Shown here piece after piece: positions 37,006 through 46,095 of a stretch of 64,000 bases of DNA. Origin of the DNA: Planctomycetaceae bacterium (GTDB lineage Bacteria; Planctomycetota; Planctomycetia; Planctomycetales; Planctomycetaceae); NCBI GenBank assembly GCA_021732785.1, contig JAKFUG010000018.1, positions 1-64,000 on the forward strand, read 5' to 3'. The number at the start of each line of letters is the position of its first letter. Within the stretch, counting starts at the first letter, position 1. The notes under the pieces are model-generated. The model searched no databases and was not told the DNA's origin. It saw only the letters and a program-made list of their open reading frames with translations. The position numbers and the translations under genes were made by a program.

Positions 37006-38283
37006 TCATTTCGTCTCGGCGGGAGTCGCGGCGGTGATGGTCGGGAGTTGCAGGCAGAGGATTTCTTTTTCGTCGCGCACATACAAGCGACTGTTGGACA
37101 GGGCCGGGTTGGTCAATGTGCCGCCGCTGACGGTGGATTTTGCGAGCGGAGTCATGCCTTCGCGCGTCACTTCCGCCAAGGTGAGGCTGCCGCCATCGCT
37201 CAGCATCAGCACCTTGCCGTCTCCCAGCAGAATCAACCCGGCGTGGAAGTAACCCTGGTTTTCTTTCTTCCAGAGTTGATCTCCCCTGGCGACATCGAAG
37301 CAGGTGATATCGGCCCGCGGCAACGGATTTGTCAGATTCGTAATGACGAGCACGGTGTCTTTCGGTCCGACGCTTCCCGTCGAGAAATAACTCGTCGCAT
37401 CCTGCTTCCACCATGCCGCTTTCGGAGTGGCGGATGCGGTTCCCGTGGGAAACAACAGAGACATCGTGCCGGTGTCCTGCGTGGTGACAATCAGCGATTG
37501 CCCGATGGCGAGTGGTGTCGGCGAGACTCCCGACGGCTGGAAGACCAGGGGATGTTCCCATTTCACGGAGCCATCTGTGGGCGACAGCCCGGCGACGCGC
37601 AACGTGGTTTGAATCACGATGTCCGTTTCTTCACCGCGCCGAAAGGCAACGAGTGAGGACGAACTGGCGGGCTCATCGAGCACCTTCCACGCGAGTTCGC
37701 CCGTCGTGAGATCGTAAGCCGCGACTGCGCTTCCCCCGCCCCCAACCATCACGATCACCCGGCCGTCTGCGATGACGGGGGAACTGCACACGCCGTAGCG
37801 TGGCAACGTCCCTTTGTATTCTTCGTACGGATTGGTTTGCCACAGGCGTTTGCCCGCTTTGATGTCGTAGCAACTGAGAACGCCTGTGATGCCGTAGGTG
37901 ACGAGTTTCCCGTCGACTGCCGTGGGCGTGGTCCGCGGCCCGGCACCGAACATGCTGCGATAACGACTACGGGGATAACGGTCGGACCAGAGTTTTTCGC
38001 CGGTGTCGGCCTTCAGGGCCAGCACTTCTTCCGACTCTTCCCCCTCGACGGCGGAGTGCAGAATGGCAACACCCTCGACCACGATGGGCGAGCTATAAGC
38101 CCGCGTCACCTTCTGCTTCCAGACGACGTTCGGCGTGTCTGTCCAGGGCGTGACGATTTCCGATGTGGTGCTATTCCGATTCGGTCCCAGCCATTGTGGC
38201 CAGTCTGCCCCCGGGGCCTTGGTGACGGCACACAAAACCGCGACGAGACCCCACACCATTCGCAATTGATCAGCACGTTTCAT
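37006..38283 (-). CDS. PQQ-like beta-propeller protein 1
   Basis: A 425-residue exported protein, start 38283 (MKRADQLRMVWGLVAVLCAV), because a signal peptide follows directly. The blades are PQQ-type (DWPQWLGPNRNSTT, SEEVLALKADTGEKLWSDRY, LSCYDIKAGKRLWQTNPYEE, ITCFDVARGDQLWKKENQGY). The repeated Ala-x-Asp-x-x-Thr-Gly-x-x-x-Trp pattern is the family mark. No dehydrogenase catalytic residues are seen, so a scaffold or binding role is more likely than PQQ catalysis. A similar protein lies upstream on the same strand. Confidence 0.87.
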   Translation of the reverse strand: MKRADQLRMVWGLVAVLCAVTKAPGADWPQWLGPNRNSTTSEIVTPWTDTPNVVWKQKVTRAYSSPIVVEGVAILHSAVEGEESEEVLALKADTGEKLWSDRYPRSRYRSMFGAGPRTTPTAVDGKLVTYGITGVLSCYDIKAGKRLWQTNPYEEYKGTLPRYGVCSSPVIADGRVIVMVGGGGSAVAAYDLTTGELAWKVLDEPASSSSLVAFRRGEETDIVIQTTLRVAGLSPTDGSVKWEHPLVFQPSGVSPTPLAIGQSLIVTTQDTGTMSLLFPTGTASATPKAAWWKQDATSYFSTGSVGPKDTVLVITNLTNPLPRADITCFDVARGDQLWKKENQGYFHAGLILLGDGKVLMLSDGGSLTLAEVTREGMTPLAKSTVSGGTLTNPALSNSRLYVRDEKEILCLQLPTITAATPAETK

Positions 38284-38635
38284 GACAGTCCGTCCGAAAG
38301 TTCGAGACCCGCAGCGATCACGCATCGACATTCTGACGTGTGTCATAATGTGTTCCTCGACGGAATTCAATCGCGGTGGCTTCGCCCGCCGACTCACGTA
38401 TCCCCGCGGCGCTCCTGCTCGATGGTTGTCGCGAACGTGAACGAAGCGGACTTAACCGCTTCGGCGGCGACCAGACGCGCCGGTGTTTTACGGGCTGGCG
38501 GTCGTCACAAGCGTGCTTGCCGTTCTCGGTTTTTGGGTGCCGCTGCGCACCACCGTCGTGAGCGAAGACGTGTCGCCAGAAATCGCCCCCGCGCTGGTTT
38601 GAATCTCTTCGTCGTGATGCGCTGAGAACATCATT
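38284..38635. other. 352-base gap between the two propeller genes
   Basis: No convincing gene, repeat or terminator was seen. Frames here have no domains. It probably contains the promoter of the 37006-38283 gene. Confidence 0.4.
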
Positions 38636-39940
38636 TCAGGGCGATTTGGTTTTGATGTCCGACACGAGCGGGGACTTGCCGGGCTTGCCACCGACGGCGA
38701 TGAGTTTCGAATACGTCCGTAGATAGAGGCATCCATTCGCCACGGCCGGTGTGGATCGCGATCCTTCCCCCAGTGACATGCGGCCGAGTTCTTCGAATTC
38801 CTTGTTGGCGGCCAGTACGATCACGTCCCCTTCCACACTCACGCAATAAAATTTGTCCGCAATGCGTATTGGTGATCCCTGGTAGTTTCCACCGATCCGT
38901 TTGCGCCAGTGGACCTCGCCCGTGTTGAGGTCCACGCAGGTGGCGATGCCGGCGTCGCTGAGCAGTAACAGCAGATCGCCCTTGGCGACCACCGTCGGAA
39001 CGTAGGGTGCCTGGACCTTGATCTGATAAGCCACTTCCGCCTGTTTGCCGTCACTGCGGACCGACGTGACATAGCTGCCGCCGCCGCCCGAACCGGTACT
39101 GCCGAAGATCAGATCGCCTTTGACAACCGGCGAACTGACGGTTCGCTTGTCGAAGACGACGGTGGACCAGAGTTCGGCTCCCGTGCGGGGATCGATCGCA
39201 TACATGCCGCTGCCCGTACTGGTATTCACCAGTTGCGCCGCGCCAGTCTTGGGAATAAAAATGGCCGGAACCGAATAGCTGACGTTGTCGGTGCTGCGAA
39301 GTGTCCGCCAGCGTTCCGCGCCGGTTTTCCGATCGAATGCCATGAGATAACTCTCCGGCTTGGCGTCCACCATCTTCGGTCCGTCTTTGGGCTCCTGCGA
39401 GTTCGACAGAATCACGAGATCCTCGAATAACATCGGCGAGGTGCCGAAACCGTGCTGGCTCATCCACGGCCCCAAATTTTTCTCCCAGACAATGTCTCCG
39501 TCGAGCGTCAACGCCATCAACGTCAGATTCGCGGGAGTGGACCAGGCGACGTAAACCTGCTCTTCATCCACGGCGGGCGTACACGAAGCGTAGCTGCTCA
39601 TGGGATGCAGATGATGCGCTGTCGAGGCAAACTCCTTTTTCCAGAGTGGCTTCCCCGAAAACGAATCCAGGCAAAGCACATACCGCGTCGCGGTCTCCGG
39701 ATCGGCACTCATCACGAATAACCGCTGCCCCCACAGAACGGGCGAAGAATGGCCCATCCCCGGCAGCGCAGCGGTCCACCGATAATCGCTCTCCGTCCAC
39801 TTCGCGGGAATCGTCGCGTCGTCGCTCTCACCGGTGCCGTTGGGACCGCGAAACCGCGTCCACTCCTGCGCTGGGGAATCCACCGGCAGCGAGAACATGC
39901 CGATCAGCAACAATGACATCAAACGTGCCAGACGTCCCAT
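38636..39940 (-). CDS. PQQ-like beta-propeller protein 2
   Basis: A 434-residue exported protein. Start 39940 has GGGAG nine bases upstream, then a signal peptide (LARLMSLLLIGMFSLPVDSP). The propeller opens with WTRFRGPNGTGESD, and blades include YVLCLDSFSGKPLWKKEF, MAFDRKTGAERWRTL, YAIDPRTGAELWSTVVF and TCVDLNTGEVHWRKRIGG. It is related to the gene at 37006-38283. It may bind cell-surface partners; PQQ use is not shown. Function is unknown. Confidence 0.87.
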   Translation of the reverse strand: MGRLARLMSLLLIGMFSLPVDSPAQEWTRFRGPNGTGESDDATIPAKWTESDYRWTAALPGMGHSSPVLWGQRLFVMSADPETATRYVLCLDSFSGKPLWKKEFASTAHHLHPMSSYASCTPAVDEEQVYVAWSTPANLTLMALTLDGDIVWEKNLGPWMSQHGFGTSPMLFEDLVILSNSQEPKDGPKMVDAKPESYLMAFDRKTGAERWRTLRSTDNVSYSVPAIFIPKTGAAQLVNTSTGSGMYAIDPRTGAELWSTVVFDKRTVSSPVVKGDLIFGSTGSGGGGSYVTSVRSDGKQAEVAYQIKVQAPYVPTVVAKGDLLLLLSDAGIATCVDLNTGEVHWRKRIGGNYQGSPIRIADKFYCVSVEGDVIVLAANKEFEELGRMSLGEGSRSTPAVANGCLYLRTYSKLIAVGGKPGKSPLVSDIKTKSP

Positions 39941-40173
39941 GCTCAACGGCTCCCGACAATCTTGCGGACCATCACCCTGTTCGATGAATCGGACAGACCG
40001 CGGACGCGATGGAAACAACTCTCGCTTCCGCGATTCTACCGCTGACCAACCGATCATAATACACACTCTCGACACGCCGCGGGTAGGCGAACGGCGGGAA
40101 CTGAGGGTAGGGTTTTCTTGCGACAGCAGATTCGATAGACTTCGTGACGCATCGCCTTAGATAGAAGCTGGGC

Positions 40174-40255
40174 GGTGTCAGACACCCGACGGTTACCGCC
40201 GGGCGGGTGTCATTTGCTGGATTTTTTCAGGGACAGGTGTCACACGCGGGTGTCA
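40174..40255. repeat. Cluster of four GGTGTCA words upstream of the tRNA
   Basis: GGTGTCAGACACC (40174-40186, palindromic), then GGGTGTCA (40205), AGGTGTCA (40235) and GGGTGTCA (40248). The words lie within 82 bases in the 368-base gap 39941-40308, which holds no gene. It looks like a repetitive non-coding element; a promoter for the tRNA may also lie here. Confidence 0.5.
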
Positions 40256-40308
40256 ACAGCCACGACAACCGGAGAGACAGCAACAGAACAGCCCTGGAAA
40301 ACCAGTCT

Positions 40309-40395
40309 GGAGAGGTGACAGAGTGGCCGATTGTGCCGGTCTCGAAAACCGGTGTGGGTGCAAGCTCACCGAGGGTTCGAATCCCTCCCTCTCCG
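40309..40395 (+). tRNA. tRNA-Ser (anticodon CGA)
   Basis: The 87-base sequence folds as a class II tRNA. The acceptor GGAGAGG pairs with CCTCTCC (40388-40394), with G as discriminator. The anticodon loop is CTCGAAA, giving CGA (Ser, UCG). A long variable arm (GTGGGTGCAAGCTCACC) is typical of tRNA-Ser, and the T arm contains GTTCGAATC. No CCA is encoded. A tyrosine recombinase gene starts 136 bases downstream, so the 3' end is a probable attachment site. Confidence 0.95.
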
Positions 40396-40404
40396 CTTCG
40401 TTGA

Positions 40405-40449
40405 CTGCCCGCGAGGCGCAACATATTGCCTCGCGGGCAGTTGCGTTTC
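40405..40449 (+). terminator. Terminator after tRNA-Ser
   Basis: Perfect 13-bp stem CTGCCCGCGAGGC / GCCTCGCGGGCAG (40405-40417 with 40428-40440), followed by TTGCGTTTC. It ends the tRNA transcript and is the first of several hairpins of the same layout. Confidence 0.75.
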
Positions 40450-40530
40450 TGGAGTCTTCCGACTCCTTCCCGTTTGTGGCGCTGTTTGTGGCGTTTTGTG
40501 GCGGGAGGGTTCTCTGCTCGGAGACTTTCA

Positions 40531-41910
40531 ATGGCAACGGCCAAACCCCGTTCACGGCATACGGAGACCGAGTTTCGCGTCGGTAAAGTCAAAGGCTATC
40601 GGCGCGGACTGGTCTGGTATCTGTACTACTTTGAAGAGGGGCGACGACGACGCCCGCGCGTCGGTCCCAGTCAGGATGTCGCCCGTCAAATGGCGGCGCA
40701 GATCAATGGACAGTTGGAGGTCGGCGCTCCCGCCGCACTCTCGTTCGATCCGATTACCATTCCAGCACTGCGTGAGGCCTGGTTGGGCCACCATGAGCAC
40801 GTCCGCCGCTCGTCATTGCAAACCCTGCGTCGGTATCGAACCGCGACCGAACACTTGCTGCGGTTTCTGAATCAACGGCCTGTGAAGTCGGCGTCCAACT
40901 TTCATGTGGCCCACGCTGAAGCCTTCGTCCGCTATCTGCGCGAATTGCGAGTCGCACCGAACGGACATCCCCATTCCAAGAAGCGGCCATTACTCGACAA
41001 AGGCATCCAGTTCATTCTGGAAGCCTGCCGCTCTCTATTTGTCTTCGCGGCCAAGCGCCGGCATCTCACTCCGTATGCCGAGAATCCCTTCTCGGCGCTG
41101 GAGCTGAGTCGAATGCCGATCGAACATCGCCGGGAGATCGTGCTGCCAACGGGCGAACAGGCGGCCCAGTTGCTTTCAACTGCGGACGATTGGGCATTCG
41201 CCATTCTCGTCACGCTGGCGCTTACGGGACTGCGACCAGGCGAACTGGTGCACCTGCTTGTCGAGGATTTCGATCCGGTCGGACGACTGCTCCACGTTCG
41301 CAATCGTCCGGCGCTCGGATGGCAGGTCAAGACGCGGCAGGACCGCTTCGTGCCCTTGCTGGTCCCACATGCCCAACTGCTGATGGCGCGGCTTGGCGCG
41401 CGCCGCGGAGGGACGCTGTTCCAGCGGCCCCGATTCTCTGCGGATCAACTGCCATCATGGACCATTTCGTCTGCATCAGCCGCTCAGGAAGCGAGCCGGC
41501 GTTGCACGGCGCGCGAGACGACCAAGAGGGACGCACTGACGCGGACTGAACAAGCCATCGAGAGTCGGCGAATTTGGTCAGAATTGGGGATGATCAAAAC
41601 CGATGCGATCCGGATTGCTCTCGGGCGGTTGGCCCGTCGGACAGAGACACCGCAATTGAACACGCCAAAGGTCTTTCGACACCTCTTTGCCACCACGCTA
41701 CAAGAAGGCCGGGTAGACCCCCTAATTCGGAATGAGCTACTCGGTCATATGCCCGAAGATGGTCCCCGATCGGGCGGCGGTCTGGGCATGACGGCGAACT
41801 ACACACATACGCGGTTGGAGACAAAACGCAGCCAACTGGAGTCGGCATTCGTGGAACTCCCAATGCTCCAAGTGCTGAGCATGCGCATGGCAGCACTTGG
41901 AGTCCATTGA
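40531..41910 (+). CDS. Tyrosine recombinase (integrase) adjacent to tRNA-Ser
   Basis: A 459-residue site-specific recombinase, start 40531 with GGAG upstream. The N-terminal ~200 residues form a SAM-like DNA-binding part. The catalytic domain shows Arg235 (ALTGLRPGEL), the K/H-x-x-R-H motif Lys380-VF-Arg383-His384 (TPKVFRHLFATTLQEG), and the nucleophile Tyr424 (TANYTHTRLE). It is expected to integrate or excise an element at the tRNA 3' end. A helical insert of about 50 residues lies before the second motif. A second recombinase of related layout is at 53861-55411. Confidence 0.9.
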   Translation: MATAKPRSRHTETEFRVGKVKGYRRGLVWYLYYFEEGRRRRPRVGPSQDVARQMAAQINGQLEVGAPAALSFDPITIPALREAWLGHHEHVRRSSLQTLRRYRTATEHLLRFLNQRPVKSASNFHVAHAEAFVRYLRELRVAPNGHPHSKKRPLLDKGIQFILEACRSLFVFAAKRRHLTPYAENPFSALELSRMPIEHRREIVLPTGEQAAQLLSTADDWAFAILVTLALTGLRPGELVHLLVEDFDPVGRLLHVRNRPALGWQVKTRQDRFVPLLVPHAQLLMARLGARRGGTLFQRPRFSADQLPSWTISSASAAQEASRRCTARETTKRDALTRTEQAIESRRIWSELGMIKTDAIRIALGRLARRTETPQLNTPKVFRHLFATTLQEGRVDPLIRNELLGHMPEDGPRSGGGLGMTANYTHTRLETKRSQLESAFVELPMLQVLSMRMAALGVH

Positions 41911-42055
41911 TACTACCAGTTGCTTCAATGGGGCCAGTCTTCAGCGGACCGGATGACCACGGTGACCAGTGTTCCCCCCAAAGCACCACGGGGACATCTT
42001 TCGGCGATGTCGTTTGTCGATGATGTGGAAAAGGCTCGCATGGTGGGCGGCGTAA

Positions 42056-42220
42056 TCACGGCGGCAGCGTGCCATCTCCGGTGAGTCCAGTCACGTCGCT
42101 GTCCTGTGCCTTTTCCAAGGTGAGCTTGATGTCGAGTTTACAGGCCGGACGCGTGATCTTGAACACGGCGAAGCCCTTCGCAAATTGATTTGGGAACGGT
42201 TCTTTTGCTGCCGTCTCCAT
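42056..42220 (-). CDS. Possible small protein (54 aa)
   Basis: A 54-residue frame starting METAAKEPFPNQFAKGFAVF. An in-frame stop lies just upstream, so it is complete. The sequence looks protein-like (KITRPACKLDIKLTLEKAQD), but there is no good ribosome-binding site. It lies in the 560-base gap 41911-42470, in which nothing else is supported. Confidence 0.35.
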   Translation of the reverse strand: METAAKEPFPNQFAKGFAVFKITRPACKLDIKLTLEKAQDSDVTGLTGDGTLPP

Positions 42221-42470
42221 TCCCGTTCAAGAAACTCCCACTCGCGCCATCATGATCTGTCGAGGCCAACAAATCTAAATCCAAGCAACTTTCGCGTCAT
42301 ATAAGGTGATGCGATTGGTATAGCTCTGGGAAGCGATTCCTGGAGTCCATCCGGCCTCGCGCAGATTGGTTTCAACGGGTTTACGCGGGGTTGTTTTCGT
42401 TTTTGTCACCTCGCAAACGGGATCGTTCGTCGATCCTGTCACAGTTTCACCAAAGTGGAGGATCAACATC

Positions 42471-42833
42471 GTGTCGCACATTGTGCAGATTCAGGCCGAG
42501 ATTCGTGACCCGGTCGCCATTCGGGCGGCGTGTGGTCGGTTGTCGCTGCCGGAGCCCGTCTTCGGCGAGACGAAGCTCTTCACCAGTTCGGCCGTGGGCT
42601 GGGCGGTGCGGTTGCCGGAATGGCGGTATCCGGTGGTCTGTGATGTCACCACCGCCAAGATTGCCTTCGACAACTTTGAAGGCCGTTGGGGTGAGCAGAA
42701 GGAGTTGGACAGGTTCCTTCAAAGGTACTCGGTGGAGAAGGCCGGCATCGAAGCGCGGCGACAGGGACATACCGTCAGCGAGGAACAACTTGCCGACGGT
42801 TCGATTCGTGTGCGGATCGCGGTGGCAGGTTGA
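42471..42833 (+). CDS. DUF1257 (Ycf35-like) protein
   Basis: A 120-residue protein with a GTG start at 42471 and GGAGG nine bases upstream. It begins (V)SHIVQIQAEIRDPVAIRAAC, the typical opening of DUF1257/Ycf35 proteins known from cyanobacteria, algal plastids and planctomycetes. The later part (RYSVEKAGIEARRQGHTVSE) also fits the family. In cyanobacteria the family is neighbour to DUF2997; here DUF2997 lies at 43102, and a Ycf46-like ATPase follows. The function of the family is unknown. Confidence 0.8.
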   Translation: MSHIVQIQAEIRDPVAIRAACGRLSLPEPVFGETKLFTSSAVGWAVRLPEWRYPVVCDVTTAKIAFDNFEGRWGEQKELDRFLQRYSVEKAGIEARRQGHTVSEEQLADGSIRVRIAVAG

Positions 42834-42883
42834 GATGACCTCACTCTCTGCGATCGACTTTCCTTTGCGATTGAGGAGACAGT

Positions 42884-43102
42884 ATGACCAGCACACGCCG
42901 TCGCCGTGTTCTTCGTCCGGTGGCATCAACGTCCACAGTCGTCTCGGCACAGCTGTCCCGATGGCGGGGGCGGCTGGCGGAAGAGCAGCAGGCATTGAGT
43001 CGCTGGATGACGAGACTGAAGCGAGCCTTTCACTCATTGGAAAAACATCAACAGCGAGTCGCCCGGCTGGAACGGCAGATTCGCCAAGTGGAGGAGACCT
43101 GA
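42884..43102 (+). CDS. Small basic coiled-coil protein
   Basis: A 72-residue basic protein (MTSTRRRRVLRPVASTST ...), whose second half is a predicted coiled coil (SLEKHQQRVARLERQIRQVE). Its TGA overlaps the ATG of the DUF2997 gene (TGATG), which supports translational coupling. No known domain. It lies 50 bases after DUF1257, probably in one transcript. Confidence 0.65.
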   Translation: MTSTRRRRVLRPVASTSTVVSAQLSRWRGRLAEEQQALSRWMTRLKRAFHSLEKHQQRVARLERQIRQVEET

Positions 43103-43290
43103 TGTCCAAGATCATCGAAGTCACGGTGTCGCCCAAGGGCGAGACCACCATTCAAACGAAGGGTTTCACCGGCGATCAATGTCGTGACGCCACGCGCAAC
43201 CTCGAAGCGGCACTGGGTGTGCGGACGCGCGAACAACTGACGGACGAGTTCCACGCCACGGCCGCGAATGCTCAAGAAGCACACCAGTAA
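43102..43290 (+). CDS. DUF2997 protein
   Basis: A 62-residue protein starting MSKIIEVTVSPKGETTIQTK. The order of a short beta-hairpin (EVTVSPKGETTIQTKGFTG), then CRDATRNLEAALG, matches DUF2997, a family found next to Ycf35 in cyanobacteria. It overlaps the stop of the preceding small gene by one base. The function is unknown. A hairpin follows at 43324. Confidence 0.75.
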   Translation: MSKIIEVTVSPKGETTIQTKGFTGDQCRDATRNLEAALGVRTREQLTDEFHATAANAQEAHQ

Positions 43291-43323
43291 CAGTGCGATG
43301 CGTTCATCCGTTGAATCCCAATC

Positions 43324-43360
43324 CGCTCCGCATCGCTCGTCGTGATGCGGAGCGTTTTCG
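43324..43360 (+). terminator. Hairpin between DUF2997 and the AAA ATPase
   Basis: Stem CGCTCCGCATC / GATGCGGAGCG (43324-43334 with 43344-43354), then TTTTCGTTT. It may terminate or attenuate the upstream transcript. Confidence 0.7.
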
Positions 43361-43414
43361 TTTCTGGAGTGCGGACCGCCGCGCTCGGACCGCTCAACGC
43401 AAGGAATCTCTCTC

Positions 43415-44929
43415 ATGAGTCTGGTGACGCAACTTAACGACTACATCAACGCGGCCTTCAGCGGGCTGTGGGTCACGACCGTCGAGCCCGACGAAGCCGA
43501 GCGGGAATTGGTGGAACACGCCCGCCGTCGACAGTGGACGTTGGCAGTGTGGGATCTCGCGCGGGGCTTGCGATTTCCCGCGAATGCCCCCGCAACCGTG
43601 CCCCAAGTCGATGATCCTCTGGCGGTATTGAAAGCTCTGCCCACACTGGCACCGGTTCCCACCGGCGAAGACGCGACCACCAGCGAGCCGACCACGCTGC
43701 TCGTCCTGCCGAACTTTCATCGGTTCTTGAACAGTCCCGAAATCGTTCAAAACCTGTTCGAGCAACTCGTCGCGGGCAAGCAGAGCCGGACATTTATCGT
43801 TGTGCTCTCGCCCGTCGTCGCGATCCCGGTCGAACTCGATCGGGTTTTCGTGGTGATCGACCATGCGTTGCCGACGCCGGATCAACTCGGTCAGATTGCC
43901 CAGGATGTCCTCGCCGACCATCCGGATGGCATCCCCACCAATCGAGCGTGGCAAAGTTTGTTGGAGGCGGCCGCCGGGTTGACGCGTGCTGAGGCCGAAG
44001 GCGCGTTTGCCCTGAGCCTGGCCCGACACGACGAACTCCGACCGGAAGTCATTTGGGAATTGAAGGCCCAGACGTTGCGGAAGCAGAACTTGCTTACACT
44101 GCATCGCGGGCCGGGGGACTTCACATCGCTGGGTGGTTTGACGGCCCTGAAGGACTTCTGTCGCCGGGCACTCCAACCGGGCCGGTCGGTGAAACCCCGT
44201 GGAGCACTCCTCTTGTCGCCGCCGGGTTGCGGCAAGTCGGCGTTCTGCCGGGCGCTGGGCAACGAGACAGGCCGACCGGTACTGACGCTCGACATCGGCA
44301 ATCTGATGGGCGGACTGGTCGGCGACACGGAGCGCAATGTCCGGCAGGCGCTCAAGATCGCTGATGCGATGAGTCCCTGCATTTTGTTCGCCGATGAACT
44401 GGAGAAAGGGTTATCGGGCGTGGGCGGCAGTGGCGATTCGGGCGTTTCAACACGACTGTTTGGCACGCTCTTGAGCTGGCTGGCCGATCACGAGTCCGAT
44501 GTGTTCTTCATCGGCACGGCGAACGACATTAGCCGGTTGCCGCCGGAGTTCACCCGCGCCGAGCGTCTCGACGCGGTGTTCTTCGTGGATCTTCCCGTTG
44601 CCGCGGAACGGCAGACGATCTGGCAACTCTATCGCCGCCAGTACGACATCGCGGCCAATCAGCCCATTCCGACGGACACCGACTGGACGGGGGCCGAGAT
44701 CAAGTCGTGCTGTCGGTTGTCGGCACTGCTGGATGTCTCACTGACCGAAGCGGCGAAGAATGTCGTGCCGGTCGCCCACACGGCCGCGGAAGCCGTCGCG
44801 AAACTCCGTCAGTGGGCGAGTGGCCGGTGTCTGTCGGCCGATCGTCCCGGTCTCTATGTCCATTCGCCGGAGGCGGGGGATACTTCGCGCCGCAAGGTGC
44901 GCCGGCCTGCCGACCCGCAGAATAACTGA
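43415..44929 (+). CDS. AAA+ ATPase, Ycf46-like
   Basis: A 504-residue ATPase. The N-terminal ~235 residues match the Ycf46 type regulatory part (LNDYINAAFSGLWVTTVEPD, TLLVLPNFHRFLNSPEIVQN, VFVVIDHALPTPDQLGQIAQ). The AAA module has Walker A GCGKS at 271-275 (LLLSPPGCGKSAF), Walker B CILFADELEK, and sensor-1/Arg-finger regions (VFFIGTANDISRLPPEFTRA). Ycf46 is a conserved AAA of cyanobacteria and plastids. The gene lies with Ycf35-like and DUF2997 genes and may serve as unfoldase or remodeller. The substrate is unknown. Confidence 0.85.
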   Translation: MSLVTQLNDYINAAFSGLWVTTVEPDEAERELVEHARRRQWTLAVWDLARGLRFPANAPATVPQVDDPLAVLKALPTLAPVPTGEDATTSEPTTLLVLPNFHRFLNSPEIVQNLFEQLVAGKQSRTFIVVLSPVVAIPVELDRVFVVIDHALPTPDQLGQIAQDVLADHPDGIPTNRAWQSLLEAAAGLTRAEAEGAFALSLARHDELRPEVIWELKAQTLRKQNLLTLHRGPGDFTSLGGLTALKDFCRRALQPGRSVKPRGALLLSPPGCGKSAFCRALGNETGRPVLTLDIGNLMGGLVGDTERNVRQALKIADAMSPCILFADELEKGLSGVGGSGDSGVSTRLFGTLLSWLADHESDVFFIGTANDISRLPPEFTRAERLDAVFFVDLPVAAERQTIWQLYRRQYDIAANQPIPTDTDWTGAEIKSCCRLSALLDVSLTEAAKNVVPVAHTAAEAVAKLRQWASGRCLSADRPGLYVHSPEAGDTSRRKVRRPADPQNN

Positions 44930-44985
44930 GAGGTTGACTTGTGCCTGCGGGTGTTTCACTCTTCCTCCAACAGGAGACTCTCACG

Positions 44986-45708
44986 ATGGGATTAACGATT
45001 CACTGGAAACTCAAAGCCGATGTCCGCAGGGCAGGGGAGGCCCGTGCGCTCGTTGAGCGACTCAGGCAACGGGCACGCGATCTGCCGTTGGCAAACGTCA
45101 GCGAGATGGTGGAACTGGCGGGGGAGGACACCGATTTTGCAAAGTTGCCGCGCGAGTCCCCCGCGCGCTGGTTGCTCATTCAAGCGGGAGCATACATCAA
45201 GGTGGACGGCTGCGATTATCACGTTACCCCGCAACACGTGATTGCGTTCACGACCCAACCGGGTGATGGCTGCGAACCGGCCAACTTCGGTCTGTGCCGG
45301 TACCCCGCGACCATTGAAGTCGACGATCACCGGCCCGGTGCGACGGGTGGGAAGCGGCGCGTGAAGACCGGCCTCACCGGGTGGCGCTGGGAGAGCTTCT
45401 GCAAGACGCAGTATGCCAGCAACCCGGATTGCGGCGGGATTGAGAACTTTCTGCGCTGCCATCTTTCGGTGATCGCCTTGCTCGACTTCGCCCGGTCGTT
45501 GGGTTTCGTCGAGGAAGTCTCCGACGAGGGAAACTATTGGGAAGCGCGCGACGCAGAAGCGCTCGCGAAAGAGGTCGGAGTGTGGAATGCGATGATTGCC
45601 GGGTTCGCCGGCCAATTGAAGGATGCTCTCGGTAACGGTGTCGTGAGCGCGATCACGCAGTTCCCCAACTTCGAGCATCTCGAAGCCCACGGCCGACGCG
45701 ACTCGTAG
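44986..45708 (+). CDS. Hypothetical protein (MGLTIHW family)
   Basis: A 240-residue protein, start 44986 with AGGAG upstream (the frame opens earlier without a site). It begins MGLTIHWKLKADVRRAGEAR. I recall similar openings in planctomycete hypothetical proteins, but cannot confirm this. It is mixed alpha/beta with no recognised motif. Position after the AAA ATPase, in the same direction, suggests a shared role. Function is unknown. Confidence 0.65.
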   Translation: MGLTIHWKLKADVRRAGEARALVERLRQRARDLPLANVSEMVELAGEDTDFAKLPRESPARWLLIQAGAYIKVDGCDYHVTPQHVIAFTTQPGDGCEPANFGLCRYPATIEVDDHRPGATGGKRRVKTGLTGWRWESFCKTQYASNPDCGGIENFLRCHLSVIALLDFARSLGFVEEVSDEGNYWEARDAEALAKEVGVWNAMIAGFAGQLKDALGNGVVSAITQFPNFEHLEAHGRRDS

Positions 45709-45778
45709 TTGAAACGGTCGTGCTGCTGCGGTTGGCCGGATTATTTGTGAACTGCTTACGACAGAAAGAGAGGCTCGA

Positions 45779-46084
45779 TTGCTGACGAGAAGGCATCTCG
45801 CCGTCCTCCGGGCGGCACTGCAATTCTTTGATGAGGAAATCATGCCGCATGGCGTTCGTGTCATGCGGCCCTATTTCGATGAACCGCTGCACAGAAAACT
45901 GAAGCCGGGAGAGCTTCAAAAACTCCGAACCTTTCTGCGGGGCTGTGAACTGAAATACGCTTGTTATGATCCCGCGTCTGGTCGGCTGACCAGCCCAAAG
46001 CTATCTCCACCGGCGGAAAAGACTCGGTTGAAAACTGGCGATCCCGCGTCGCAGATCGCCGTGGTCTTGTTGCCGCCAGGCTGA
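45779..46084 (+). CDS. Hypothetical protein
   Basis: A 101-residue frame with a TTG start and GAGAGG upstream. Helix-rich beginning (LTRRHLAVLRAALQFFDEEI), then PHGVRVMRPYFDEPLHRKLK. No domain recognised. Convergent with the XRE regulator at 46096. A small inverted repeat (GAAGCGGGCCCGCTTC-like, ~46083-46098) lies between and may stop both. Confidence 0.55.
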   Translation: MLTRRHLAVLRAALQFFDEEIMPHGVRVMRPYFDEPLHRKLKPGELQKLRTFLRGCELKYACYDPASGRLTSPKLSPPAEKTRLKTGDPASQIAVVLLPPG

Positions 46085-46095
46085 AGCGGCCCGCT

